NCBI GenBank assembly: GCA_036873755.1
Contig: JAVTVY010047828.1
Coordinates: forward strand, 124,001-188,000
Direction: 5' to 3'
Length of the DNA stretch: 64,000 nt
Source: Hanleya hanleyi
Taxonomy: Eukaryota > Mollusca > Polyplacophora > Lepidopleurida > Hanleyidae
In this document: piece by piece, positions 21,503-32,119 of the stretch
How positions within the stretch are numbered: position 1 is the stretch's first letter
How the letters are laid out: each line of letters begins with the position of its first letter
The notes under the pieces: generated by a model
Seen by the model: only the letters and a program-made list of their open reading frames with translations
What the model was told of the DNA's origin: nothing
Database searches by the model: none
Position numbers and translations under genes: made by a program

Positions 21503-22475
21503 TTACAAGCGTCTGGTCCGTCATTCACAATTCAGCCGTCGTCCATTAAAGAATATCCGAGTCCGTAATCCAAAGACCTATTCCATATAACAGCATTAGC
21601 ACCAAATTCAAAAAGACAATCATAGTATACATAAACATAGGCTAGGCTCTCCTGCAAGAGAGAAGCGGTCAACAGTTTTCAATGATGCCGGCAAGACATC
21701 ATGATATTCCAAAAATATCAAATCCGTATCGCTGATCAGTATTCTTAATCCGTATGATACAAGCGTCTAGTCCGTCATTCATAATTCAGCCGTCGTCCAT
21801 TAAAGAATATCCGCGTCCATAATTCAAAGACCTATTCCATATCCATATAACAGTATTAGCACCAAATTCAAAAAAGACAATCATAGTATACATAAACATA
21901 GGCTAGTTTCCTGCAAGGGAGAAGCGGTCAACAGTTTTCAATGATGCCGACAAGACATAATGATGTTCCAAAAATATAAAATCCGTATCGCTGATCTTGA
22001 AGTACATGGGTTCATACGGCCCCTAGCCCCGGGTTAAGCGGAATTAGACACAAGTTACGAAACGTAAAGCCATAGATCTTGCACACTACGTTCGTATTTT
22101 GCTATCAACATGCGATATGTATCGCCAAATTTGAGAAACTTTGAGTGGAGGCGCTTGGAGGAATAGCCCTGTTTTATAAGTTTCTTTAACAATGTTTTGT
22201 GACGTTGATTGAAATCGTCACAATTAACACAGGATCTAGCAAATGCTACTAGGGGAGATATGTATACGCCATATGCAGGTCCCACTGGAATATTACTGTC
22301 CAGAAAGGGATAGTTTACGATGTCGAAATTGTAATCATCTATTTTGTCATAAAGTCGACGAGAGAGAATGCCCGCTTCATTTTTGTAGAGATATAGATCT
22401 AAATATGATGTGCCTGTAGGACTATCTGTAGTTTCTTTCAAATCCAGTGAAGGTGGATATTCGTTGTAAAGTCGT
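21503..22475 (-). mobile_element. PLE copy with tandem 3' ends and RT C-terminus
   Basis: On the minus strand: an RT fragment (22441-22055) with SYLDLYLYKNEAG, RRLYDKIDDYNFDIVNYPFL, PAYGVYIS, a CVNCDD segment and KYERSVQDLW, then the 3' UTR. The 3' UTR end occurs twice head-to-tail (about 21763-21985 and 21503-21757), joined inside the TATCGCTGATCAG block. Tandem partial copies are typical of Penelope-like elements (pseudo-LTR arrangement), which supports the family call. The RT motifs A to C are missing, so it is 5' truncated. Confidence 0.75.
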
Positions 22476-22499
22476 CATCTAGAGTCATGGAATAAATTT

Positions 22500-24160
22500 A
22501 GTTTCTCTGGAATAATGCTTTTCTGTCGGAAGACATATCGACTGGAAAAATGGTTAGAAAATCGGCGTTATAATGGACCACAACAACCTAAGAAAGTGAT
22601 GCCATGAGAGCAGCGAAAGTGGTTTGTTTTCATTTTCTGTTGAAGCTTTCAATCTTGCGTTTTTACGCGACAGATCTTATTAGTGTAACCGCACATTTAT
22701 TGCAACTTGATTGGCTGATGTTTTATATTCAGAAGCATATGTACCATACATGTATCAAGCTCATTGTGGATCTTGTGCATGGAAATCGTTAAACTTGGAA
22801 AAATGCAATCTAGTCACAAAATCTAATCAAAGCCATCAAAATTCTCTCTCAATCACAATAGAAAGATTATTCAAAAACGATCAGTGAGAAGGCACCAGCA
22901 GTTCAATTTATGCAAAAAGACTTGCTAAGTCCGTTGAGGTATTATTGATCAATAATGGCCAAATGTATAACACTAGATAGCAAAACGAATTTTCCAGATC
23001 AGTAGATTATCTGACTCAGACGAAAGGTCATTAGTTTAGGTGAACTTGATGTAAATAGTTTAAAAAAAGGTCAGCTGTAATATTATAATTACAATAACAA
23101 TTCTGGCTGTGTCCACTGTCATCTGTTATGCATGCATATATAACTGCACATACGCTTTCTTCGTTTTGATTAATTATCTCTATTAGGTAGATTAAATTCT
23201 ACCAAAGAATCTAATCTACCTATGGAACTTTTGATGTGGAAATATTGCTATATTACAATACGCATCAGCTTATGAGGACCATCACTTGTCAGAAACGAGT
23301 AAATACCGGAGGAAACAACTCGTACAGCGGTAAGACATGCCACTTGTCAAGCTAGAAATGAGGGGGCGGGGAGGGGGGGGGGGAGGCGGACTATGAAGCA
23401 AGAACATGAGAGTAAGGCACATCACATTGTCATGATGTGAAACAATATATACAAATCCAAATAAAGAAGTGTATTAATGGATAAAAAGAAAACAAAGATG
23501 AGCACGTGGATTGGAGCGATATGCAAGAGGTGGGGAACATTGACGACGTTTGGCGACTAAAAAGCAACCATATGATTCTACATGAAAACTTCCCTAGGCA
23601 CCGAGGACTGCTGAATGATAGAAATGAATTAAAAAAAAATAAAAATAAGTCGACAGACTCTTGGTGCATATCATTTGGCATTGCTTAGAATATCATCGAT
23701 CAAGGCTCACACTCTCGTAAACTGTAATATAGGTATTTTACGCTGCAATATGGCCTGTGCAAACTATACTCCTTTCAGCGCACCTCCAAGCCATTCCCCA
23801 ACCAAGGAAGATTGTAATATACTCTTACTTCGGAAGTGGTACTTTGGATACCAACATTTTAGTTTCAACTGACAAAGCCCAGAATAACAGCGCGAACGCA
23901 AATCATAGCAGCTGAGTACTAGTATTTGGCTTTTCCCAACTGATTTACTCAACTAGTAACTACTACATGTTCCCCTCCTAGAGCAGATCCAGAAATTTCA
24001 TTTCGAGAGCAAGAGAGAGGGAATCGGTGGATCAATGTCATCCACTCCCACGAAGATGCATAATCAATCGACGAAGCAAGATTTATTGTGGAGAATTCTT
24101 CTGAAAATCTACCATGTTTTTATTTCATTGATTAGAGCCTTGTGCCGAGTCACTAAGTGA
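22500..24160. other. Gene-free stretch with small repeats
   Basis: TAGGTAGATTA and TAATCTACCTA at 23183-23222 form a short hairpin. A G-rich run lies at 23361-23394. Bases 23505-23590 are an inverted fragment of repeat family E's end block (GGTTGCTTTTTAGTCGCC when reversed). No recognisable gene. Confidence 0.5.
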
Positions 24161-25005
24161 GATATGTCCACAGGCATTTGATAAGGGTCAGTATAAGATG
24201 GGTATATCAGTAATATCCTAATTATCCGTGGTAGTTATGTATCTACATATATGGACCCCACCAACTACGGTCGCAGACAAGGTACCGCACTGTCCATTAC
24301 AACCCGAATTTAGATAGAAATTTCCAAGGGAAAAGTCACAGTTCATACTTTGCACATACCTTTTATTCAATAAATGATGTTTGTTGAACGTACCTGCTGC
24401 ATTGATTTTAATTATTTACTGCAACAAAAAGATGTATTTCATGTGACTCGACAAATATGGTTGAAACAATTTTGTTAACAACGTCAACCGAACATGAGGA
24501 GATACACGGCATTTGATAGGCCAATATCGCTGTCTCTGTCAGCTCTCTGATCAGTGAAATGCCGTCTCTCTGAAAAGTAGATTTCCGCATTCCATGGAAT
24601 TTGTGATGACCGTAGCAACCAGTGCATTGAAAAATCAAACGACTCGTACTTGTTACGTTTCGGAAAACGTTGTTAAGAGAATTTCAAACAAGATGGCGAG
24701 TGATTTACCTTCACTCCGTGTTAGAAGAATGGGGTATATATAACATTATGACAATATTGAGTATATAAAGTTTTATTTGTTACTACACCCACATAAAGGT
24801 CAATTGTGATTCATTTATCAAATGAATAACTAACTGTGCATCCATCCATACTGACTCCATGTTACTAGTATATGGGGTATATATAACAGCATGAGAAGGG
24901 CGAGTACACTACACATACATATCATTTTAATCATTACAAAGACAAATTGGTGACTGATGACAACCCATCCCGTACTGACCCTTATCAAATGCCTGTGGAT
25001 ATGTC
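24161..25005. repeat. Inverted-repeat-bounded unit, possible non-autonomous transposon
   Basis: Termini 24161-24202 and 24964-25005 are ~42-base inverted repeats sharing CCACAGGCATTTGATAAGGG. Inside, GGGGTATATATAACA occurs twice in direct orientation (near 24731 and 24876). No transposase frame and no clear target duplication. Confidence 0.45.
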
Positions 25006-26169
25006 GTGCTGTTGAGTAAGGTTATAACGTTGGATATATAGGGATGCTAGAGAGATCGCATTTTAAAACAGAACATACATTCACAGGCTCAACTCGAAAT
25101 GGAAACATAGCTTTCTGTCTGTATATTCCCAGTCATAGTAGAATGAACCAACAGACAGATAAACAACCCTATGTAATGTATATACTGGATCGCCTGTTGT
25201 TCCCAACTTATACAGCGCAGTCATGAAATACTGGCATCAGAATGCATGAAGGGTCTAGTGACTAGACGCTTGTACTTGTATGTATTTATGCATACCATAG
25301 AGATAGAATATGACATTACTTTTGCATAGATTTCAACCTTAGTGACACTTTGCGAAGGCATGGTAAACGATAAACCTTGTAGTTACAGACATCCTGACGT
25401 TGTTTGAATTCGTCAAAGTTCTTATCAAGCAGGACCCTCGGGTAGAATTAGATAACCAATCTTACATATCATGTATGTCAAACCCTGGATGAATCCTCGT
25501 GATTTTATTACGTTTTCATGGCAATTTTTTATTGTGCTGCACTATTCTATGATGAACAATGATCTTGACCTGAAAGATTATATCCACCTGACGCCAAACC
25601 TTCATTTTCCTATCTACTTTTATGATAATTACCAACCCTGCTCAGAATGCCCACCTGCTGTGCATTTAATGTCGTTCCCACATATATATACCATGATATT
25701 TCTGAATACCGGAAATGCGTCAAAAGAACCATATAGCAGGATTATAGTCTCATTGAATCAGCTCGTAATGGAGATTTATTGTATGAATGGTGGCCATTTT
25801 GTTTTCCCAATTTCGATGTTTTCCTGCAAGACTGTTCACTAAGACTTCTGGAATTTCGTGGAGTACAATACTATCGAGATGCCTTATTCTGGAATTCGTG
25901 ACGGGTTCCGCCCTATTCTTTTCTTAGAGTATTCAACTGAACTAAATATAGGTAAAAATGAATGTATATTATGGGGCTATTATGACATCATGATGACGTC
26001 ACGTCCCGAGAATCCAGTCAAGACCTTTATTTCGATAGGCCACAGATGCAGCTTTCCATTCATATACAGTTTGTCACAATAGTCGTAGATTTCACGACGT
26101 TAAAAGGACAAAGTGTATCCCAACCCCCAAATCCAACGTGTGCCTATATGTTATTGAGGTTACCAATCT

Positions 26170-26450
26170 TTGTGATGTGATGATTCTTTGTCACTAAGCT
26201 TCTTCGCAATGACATCAAATGACCCCAGTATGATAGGATATGATGACCAATTTTGGTCCATAACTCTGTTTCATTCTGGAAAAAGTTCAAATAGATTAGT
26301 AGCGGTCATGTTTTCTCCACTCCCAGGACTGATAAGGTTAATTATGACGTCATTGTGACGTCGAAAGATTTTCTAATTTTTTTGTAATATTTTCATTCTC
26401 TAGTCAAAAGCATGAACTTTATTTTGATATGTGACATTTCTCGTTTTGAT
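26170..26450 (+). repeat. Repeat family D, uninterrupted copy
   Basis: Holds the blocks ATGACCCCAGTATGATAG, TAATTATGACGTCATTGTGA, ATTCTCTAGTCAAAAGCATG and ACTTTATTTTGATATG. The CATGA at 26411-26415 is the position at which the foldback element lies in the other copy. It sits just upstream of the TTAA MITE. Confidence 0.65.
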
Positions 26451-26462
26451 GTAACCAGTTAA

Positions 26463-26898
26463 GGATGTCCGCTGGTGGTAAATCAAAGTAATTAACTTTT
26501 TGAAGAATGTGTGTTGTTGCATTCATAATTGTGTAATATGAGGAAAAACAAAGAAAAAAATATAGGTTGGTGTGCATTTTTTAGCTGTAGGCAACATTAA
26601 GTGGACTGCCCCATGCTCAATTTGATAACCCAGAAAGCATAGGGAATAGCCCTAGTTTTGAAGCATATTCATGAAAAATTCATATAAATAGTATTTAACT
26701 TTTTCTTATATTCTAACTGTTTGCAGATAATCACAATGTCTATCATAATTTATCAAATTGTATGGATGTTGGTGTGCAAAATTCTCGGCTAGAAGGCCTT
26801 TAAAGGAAATCCCCACCTTTTAACCTAGGGAAGGGAGATAACCCAATAGAAAAACAGGCAAAATGGCTGCCAAAGTCAAAAACCATCAGCGGACATCC
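26463..26898. mobile_element. MITE with TTAA flanks
   Basis: 436 bases between TTAA at 26459-26462 and TTAA at 26899-26902. The inverted termini are GGATGTCCGCTGGTGGT and its complement with one mismatch. No coding region. TTAA duplication is characteristic of piggyBac-type targets, but the termini do not show the usual CCC start, so the superfamily is open; a TA-duplicating type is possible. A truncated relative lies at 57585-57793. Confidence 0.7.
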
Positions 26899-26974
26899 TT
26901 AAGCGCAAATTATCACACCAGGGGAGGGGAATCACAAATTTCCCTACCCCGATATATTTTCACAAAATTAGCAT

Positions 26975-28380
26975 CACCGGTGTTACTTGTATTATATGAA
27001 AACAGGTATTTCGAGGTGGAAATTCATGATAGATAATGGTTGCCTTCGGAATGTCACATTTGGCGATTGTAACTAGCCCCGCGAAACAATAGGCCAAACG
27101 CCACGTTCGTCTTTTTCCTTCAGTGTGTCATTCTAAAATTTACCGAAAAATTCGAGAAACTTCAAAAGGCATATGGTAATACAAACTTGTTAGGGCAGTT
27201 TGTTAATTTTGTAATGAATTAAAAAATAATTATCTCATTTGAAATAAAATAAATTTGGGCACTTCTACTTTACGAAAAACGGAAATTTGCAAGAAAACTA
27301 AACAATTTTTTTTTGTTAAAATATTATATCTGACACTTTGATTTTACCCATGACCCTTTGCTCACAGGCTATTCAAATAGGCTAAAATGACCCCAGTGTG
27401 GTCAATTATAAAGTGACAAATGTCCAGCCTCCGCACTCGGGCCAGGTAGGGTTCAGGAATATCTACATAGAAATTCTGCAAACTGCATTTATGTAGTATA
27501 TTCAACAACATGAAAACGCTTGGCTCAGCATTATTACTGTCTCTGTGATTATTCAAAGCTTTGTGGGTGCTGATGTACTTCAGTTCTGTAATAGTGACAG
27601 AGAAAATCACAGAATTTCTGCCAAAGAGCATGGAGAAAAACAGCAAATAGCAAATAACCCTTCTTTTCAGTGTCACCGTCTTGATTTTTTCCGCCATGAT
27701 GAGAGTTTTTCTTTCTGGTGTATGGCACAAAGGCTCCTATATAAACACGATACACAATGCGATCAATGATCTTTTGATTTTATTGTTGGCCCTAGATGGG
27801 AATTATTGATATCTCAAACATACTTGGTCGAAGTGCAGTGGAAGAGTGAATATCCAAGTTAAGTAATGACGGCAAATGCCAATATTTGGCATATCTTCAT
27901 CAACGCTTCATAATGGAGATCTAGTTCGACAGACCAAGCAATCAGTCATCTAAAACCATCCTTTTCGATATCAACATTGTATGGCACCATACCCCCGATG
28001 AAAATAACATCATAATTACACGGATAAGAAAACGGATGTGCAATTGGTGATTGCTTTGAAGTGACGCAAAGCAAAGTACAGAGAAGAATTCGATGGCGCC
28101 TAATCTTCGATTTATTGCATTACAATTTATGGTTACCCTTATGTAGTGTGAACAATCGACGCTGGAGCAGACAAATACCGTGTTTTCCTCCCATGTTTCT
28201 GAACCGGTATATTAATTCTTGTCGTAAGATTGTAGTTGTGTATTTCCAATATACAAGACTTCGCACGTATGTTTCTGCCACTGTATTTGTATGATAATTT
28301 TGCCTATATCAAGCAACAAATGATCAGTCTATAAGTTGTTGTTGTTGTCAGTGTTCAAATCTTGTACTACAATATCGTCA
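26975..28380 (+). repeat. Dispersed repeat family A, copy 2
   Basis: Extends further 5' than copy 1 (shares GGTATTTCGAGG and ATAATGGTTGCC with copy 3 at about 32150). The TATATAAA block is near 27737. Its 3' end GTTGTTGTTGTTGTCAGTGT runs directly into the minisatellite that follows, whose unit is present once at the end of copy 1. Confidence 0.75.
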
Positions 28381-28960
28381 TAGTGTACATATCGTGATCT
28401 ACAATATAGTCAAAATAGTGCTGATATCGTACTGTTAAAAGGATTTTGTCAATTTGACCATAACTTCCATGGTTCAGACGCGACAGACCATAAATTTTCT
28501 GGTCAAATCGCTGTTTGACCATGCGATAGATGGATATTCTGACCATACTTGATATGGTCTGTCGCGTCTGTACCATATCGTTCTAACAGAAAACACTATC
28601 CTTATAATGTTGATAGCGTGAACTACAAAATCGTCGGTTTCCATATCGTGACTACAATATCATCATAGTGTTCATATCATGTACTACAATATCGTCATAA
28701 TGTTCAAATCGTGTACTATAATTTCGTGATAGTACTTATATCGTGCACTGCAATATCTTCAGTGTTCATATCGTGTACTACCATATCGTCATAATGTTCA
28801 AATCGTGTACTAATTTCGTGATAGTACTTATATCGTGCACTGCAATATCTTCAGTGTTAACGTGTACTACCATATCGTCATAATGTTCATATTGTGTAAT
28901 ACAATATCGCCAGTGTTCATATCGTGTACTAAAGTATCGTCATAGTGTTCGTAGCACAAC
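28350..28960. repeat. Minisatellite, ~32-33 bp unit, at the 3' end of repeat A
   Basis: Many imperfect copies of GTGTTCATATCGTGTACTAC followed by AATATCGTCATA. Higher-order repetition is visible (28722-28796 and 28806-28871 are close copies). Copy 1 of repeat A has a single unit, so the array grew from the element's own end. Confidence 0.85.
28475..28570. repeat. Hairpin inside the minisatellite
   Basis: CAGACGCGACAGACCAT (28475-28491) is perfectly complementary to 28554-28570. Smaller nested complementary parts (TTTGACCAT, ATGGTCA) occur around it. It interrupts the minisatellite units. Confidence 0.8.
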
Positions 28961-29644
28961 CAAAGTGCGACTGAGATATAAGGTACTCTAGAAAGGTATG
29001 TAGAAATTAATTTGGGAAAAGCAGCACTAGTCAATGATACGGGCTTTGCGATACGAACTTCACCCAGCTAGTCTTACTGACAAAATTGAAAAATAATAAG
29101 GGTTTCTCTCTTGGAAACTACAATCTCGATAAAATGGGTTGGGTGAACTCTATTTGGCGGCATATACAGACATTTAGAATATGAAAGGCTTCTTTTTAGA
29201 CCCATATCCATGTTTAAAAATAAAAGAAAAACCACTTATAGAAACATCGCGTCTGAAGAACTACTCTGAGCGTTTACCTACCACTGTTCATATTTGTTTC
29301 CTGTCTGTTCGAATGTTAGTATTAGTGGCGTCTTATGATTTTACACGCTTAAAACTAAAGTGTTGAAACTTACTCGTAAAGTGTTGAATTCTATAACACT
29401 TACATCTATTACATACTGATAACCGTGCAATTATTACACGATTTAGCACGGTTAAGAACTTTGTGACGTTTGAAATCTACGCCCGTGATCTTGACACGCA
29501 CAGGTGTTCGCTCGGGAGAATCCATTTCACAGGGCGGGTGATAAATGGCAGGGCAAAGTCTCGTCTGCCTGCATGTACAATCGAATAAACAAATATAATG
29601 GATACCCTGTAAGTAGGAACTTTATTTTATTTTAAAGGCAGAAA

Positions 29645-29932
29645 ATGTATAATCGCAGATATTTACAAACCAATTGGGACATACGAGTGTACACAAGAAA
29701 CAGATCAGCAGGAGAAACAAGACGTGCTTTCCGATATGAATTATCTAGAGAAGCGGAGATCGAAAAGTTCATGACATACGCAGATGATGAATCTCTTCTT
29801 GCTGTTTTAAATGAGACACAACACGAGTGTGATCAGCTGAACAAAGGTAGATTTTTCTCCGCTGACGATGAGAAATTAAGAGATCTGGCTTACAAACGAA
29901 ATGAGCCAGGGATCGACAAGCAAACGAAATAG
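29645..29932 (+). pseudogene. Crypton-like recombinase, N-terminal part (truncated)
   Basis: A 95-codon frame, Met start 29645, with the look of a real soluble protein: acidic/basic helices (ELSREAEIEKFMTYADDESL) ending RFFSADDEKLRDLAYKRNEP...KQTK and then TAG. In Crypton/KIAA1958-like tyrosine recombinases a similar RF-S...L..L......KKQTKW segment opens the DNA-binding core (memory-based comparison). The TAG stands where Trp (TGG) is expected, and everything between here and the C-terminal motif at 30024 is missing. The assignment is tentative; the frame is preceded by an AAAGGCAG that could be a splice acceptor. Confidence 0.4.
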
Positions 29933-30019
29933 GAAATACGGATATTTAAAGATATCAAATTCGTTCTATATTATAATCAAGTCTTATAAATAAATACATC
30001 TAAACATTACCCGTTATAC

Positions 30020-30562
30020 CAATCATTGCTTGAGATCAACAACTGCTACGGTTCTGCTTCAGGCTGGTGTGTCTATCATTGATGTGATGTCGGTTACAGG
30101 CCACAGAAATTACAAACGACATCAAATGTATGTAATTTCACATCTGTTCCACAGTCATCACATCTTGGCGGTTTTTTCCAAAATACCAATGTTTCCAATA
30201 GCACAGTGAACATAAATTTCCTTGCTAGTTAAATAAATACTGCCAAGATTTTTCATTGTTTGAGAAAAAACTGTAAATTATATACGTAAATTTCTGTCTC
30301 AAGTTTAACTGTTGGTTCCATCGTGATTGATTAAGAGTGCCACACAAATAGGCTTGTATGCATTTACGTGTCACTGCGCCCCCTTCTGAGAGACCACATA
30401 AACTCGTCCATTGATATTGACACCCTGCCAACTGAGGCGGACGGCACATTTCAAAAAAGGGAAGAAAGGTTGTGAACGTTTACCATATTTTTCAATCTTT
30501 TATTGTAATCTTTGTTGATAATCAATTTGAGTAGTGCAATAGAATAGAAATAATGTTTTCAT
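30020..30562 (+). repeat. Direct duplication, copy 1
   Basis: Nearly identical to 30635-31181 (offset 615 bases, a few substitutions and short indels). Separated by about 72 unrelated bases. Confidence 0.9.
30024..30206 (+). pseudogene. Tyrosine recombinase C-terminus, copy 1
   Basis: Translates as HCLRSTTATVLLQAGVSI..VMSVTGHRN...RHQMY. This is the HxLR box, the TGH box and a Tyr nine residues after the GH, the signature of the catalytic C-terminus of phage-integrase-type recombinases. The frame then runs to TGA at 30207. The catalytic core upstream (first Arg, beta-sheet Lys) is absent, so it is a remnant without activity. Similarity of the flanking N-terminal frame points to a Crypton origin. 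Confidence 0.65.
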
Positions 30563-30634
30563 AAGCGTGATAAATCGTTAATTTACCCACGGTTAGTGTG
30601 AGAAAGTTTATAAATTTTAGGGCAAGGGCGAAGT

Positions 30635-31181
30635 CAATCATTGCTTGAGATCAGCAACTGCTACGGTTCTGCTTCAGGCGGGTGTGTCTATCATTGATGT
30701 GATGTCGGTTACAGGCCACAGAAATTACAAACGACATCAAATGTTTGTAATTTCACAACTGTTCCACAGTCATCACATCTTGGCGGTTTTTTCCAAAATG
30801 CCAATGTTTCCAATAGCACAGTGAACATAAATTTCCTTGCTAGTTAAATAAATACTGCCAACATTTTTCATTGTTTGAGAAAAAGCTGTAAATTAATATT
30901 TATTAAAGACGTAAATTTCGGTCTCAAGTTTAACTGTTGGTTCCATCGTGATTGATTAAGAGTGCCACACAAATAGGCTTGTATGCATTTACGTTTCACT
31001 GCGCCCCCTTCTGAGAGACCACATAAACTCGTCCATTGATATTGACACCCTGCCAACTGAGGCGGACGGCACATTTCAACAAAGGGAAGAAAGGTTGTGA
31101 ACGTTTACCATATTTTTCAATCTTTCATTGTAATCTTTGTTGATAATCAATTTGAGTAGTGCAATAGAATAGAAATAATGT
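30635..31181 (+). repeat. Direct duplication, copy 2
   Basis: Second copy of the segment at 30020-30562. A short insertion (TATTTATTAAAGA) near 30898 distinguishes it. Confidence 0.9.
30639..30821 (+). pseudogene. Tyrosine recombinase C-terminus, copy 2 (Tyr to Phe)
   Basis: Same 61-codon frame as copy 1, with Ser-Ala for Ser-Thr after HCLR and, at the expected nucleophile position, Phe (TTT) instead of Tyr (TAT). The HxLR and TGH boxes are kept. The change would abolish catalysis even in a complete protein. Confidence 0.65.
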
Positions 31182-31192
31182 TTTTATTTCTT

Positions 31193-31267
31193 AAATAACC
31201 CTCTAAGCGTGTCCACAGGGACAACACTTAAAGAGCAGTCCCTGTGGAGACACTTAAAGGGTTATTT
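31193..31267. repeat. Strong subterminal hairpin
   Basis: 31193-31222 pairs with 31238-31267: AAATAACCCT...GTCCACAGGGAC against GTCCCTGTGGAGACAC...AGGGTTATTT, 30-base arms with few mismatches and a 15-base loop. It lies directly inside the right terminal inverted repeat. Confidence 0.85.
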
Positions 31268-31309
31268 CAACACTAAGTTTCAACACTTTAGTTTTAAGCG
31301 TGTACATGA

Positions 31310-31740
31310 CGCACACGGAAATGTTTTATGTACGCCGGCTGGTTATTGAATGCCGCTCGTATAGACCCGTTGTTCAGCAATATTGTGGTTCTGTACATCT
31401 CAATACAAACGACAATCCGCCAATACCAATTGCATAATAATATGATGCCTAACGATCCATTCCGAACTCTTCTGGGATATTCAACGGAATATAATCTGTT
31501 CACTTCGCCTATTTCTGCTCGGAATGTCTCAAGTGATAGGTGACCCGGACACACCTTTGACTAAACTGTGGAGATGGATGCGCTAAACATGTGCCAACGC
31601 TGAATGAAGCAACGAAACCAAAATGTAAATAACATCAACTAATTTCTATCCAGAGGGAAGTAGCCAACAGATCGGAGGTGATCAAATGGAATCTATAAAT
31701 ATTAAGTGCCCAAGCGGCTGCCCCCTAATAGAAAACTGTG
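31310..31740. other. Unassigned stretch
   Basis: Open frames overlap on both strands (plus 31328-31543, minus 31554-31294) with ordinary composition. No domain recognised and nothing repeated in the window. Confidence 0.35.
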
Positions 31741-31741
31741 A

Positions 31742-32105
31742 ATTACAAGCGTCTAGTCCGCCATTCATAATTCAGCCATCGTCCATTAAAGAATATCCGC
31801 GTCCATAATCCAAAGACAATATTAGCACCAAATTCAAAAAGACAATCATAGTATACATAAACATAAGCTAGTTTCCTGCAAGAGAGAAGCGGTCAACAGT
31901 TTTCAATGATGCCACAAGACATCACGATGTTCCAAATATATAAAATCCGTATCGCAGATCAGTATTCTTAATCCATAATAATCGTTGTAAAGTCGTCATC
32001 TGGAGAAAGATGTAACTCACTCACGCTTTGATTGTGCCTGTTCATATGAGCATCACGAGGATCTTGAAGTACATGGGTTCATACGTCCCCTAGCCCCGGG
32101 TCTCT
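31742..32105 (-). mobile_element. PLE 3' UTR copy
   Basis: Starts with AATTACAAGCGTCTAGTCCG and runs through the whole inverted 3' UTR to CCCCTAGCCCCGGGT near 32101, with no RT. A short deletion removes the CCTATTCCATATAACA block near 31817. Repeat A copy 3 follows directly. Confidence 0.85.
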
Positions 32106-32119
32106 CTTGTAAGGAATTT

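Larger units (their letters stand above)
29342..31304 (+). mobile_element. TIR-bounded unit carrying Crypton-like recombinase remnants
   Basis: 31-base terminal inverted repeats (29342-29372 and 31274-31304) are exact complements as read, with outer tip TACACGCTTAAAACTAAAG. If the outer TA is a target duplication the repeats are 29 bases. Contents on the plus strand: an N-terminal frame (29645-29932), then two copies of a tyrosine-recombinase C-terminus inside a ~545-base direct duplication, then a strong hairpin next to the right end. Cryptons as described normally lack terminal inverted repeats, so the combination is odd. The unit may be a new arrangement or a MITE-like element that took in a Crypton piece. 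Confidence 0.6.

Noticed and set aside
25471..25842. 123-codon plus frame
   Set aside because: No domain, no repeat relative, AT-rich aromatic composition; length is within what chance gives in such DNA.
30225..30449. Minus frame MCRPPQLAGCQYQW..., repeated at 30868-31074
   Set aside because: Shared only because both lie in the direct duplication of the recombinase unit; antisense to it and without known domain.
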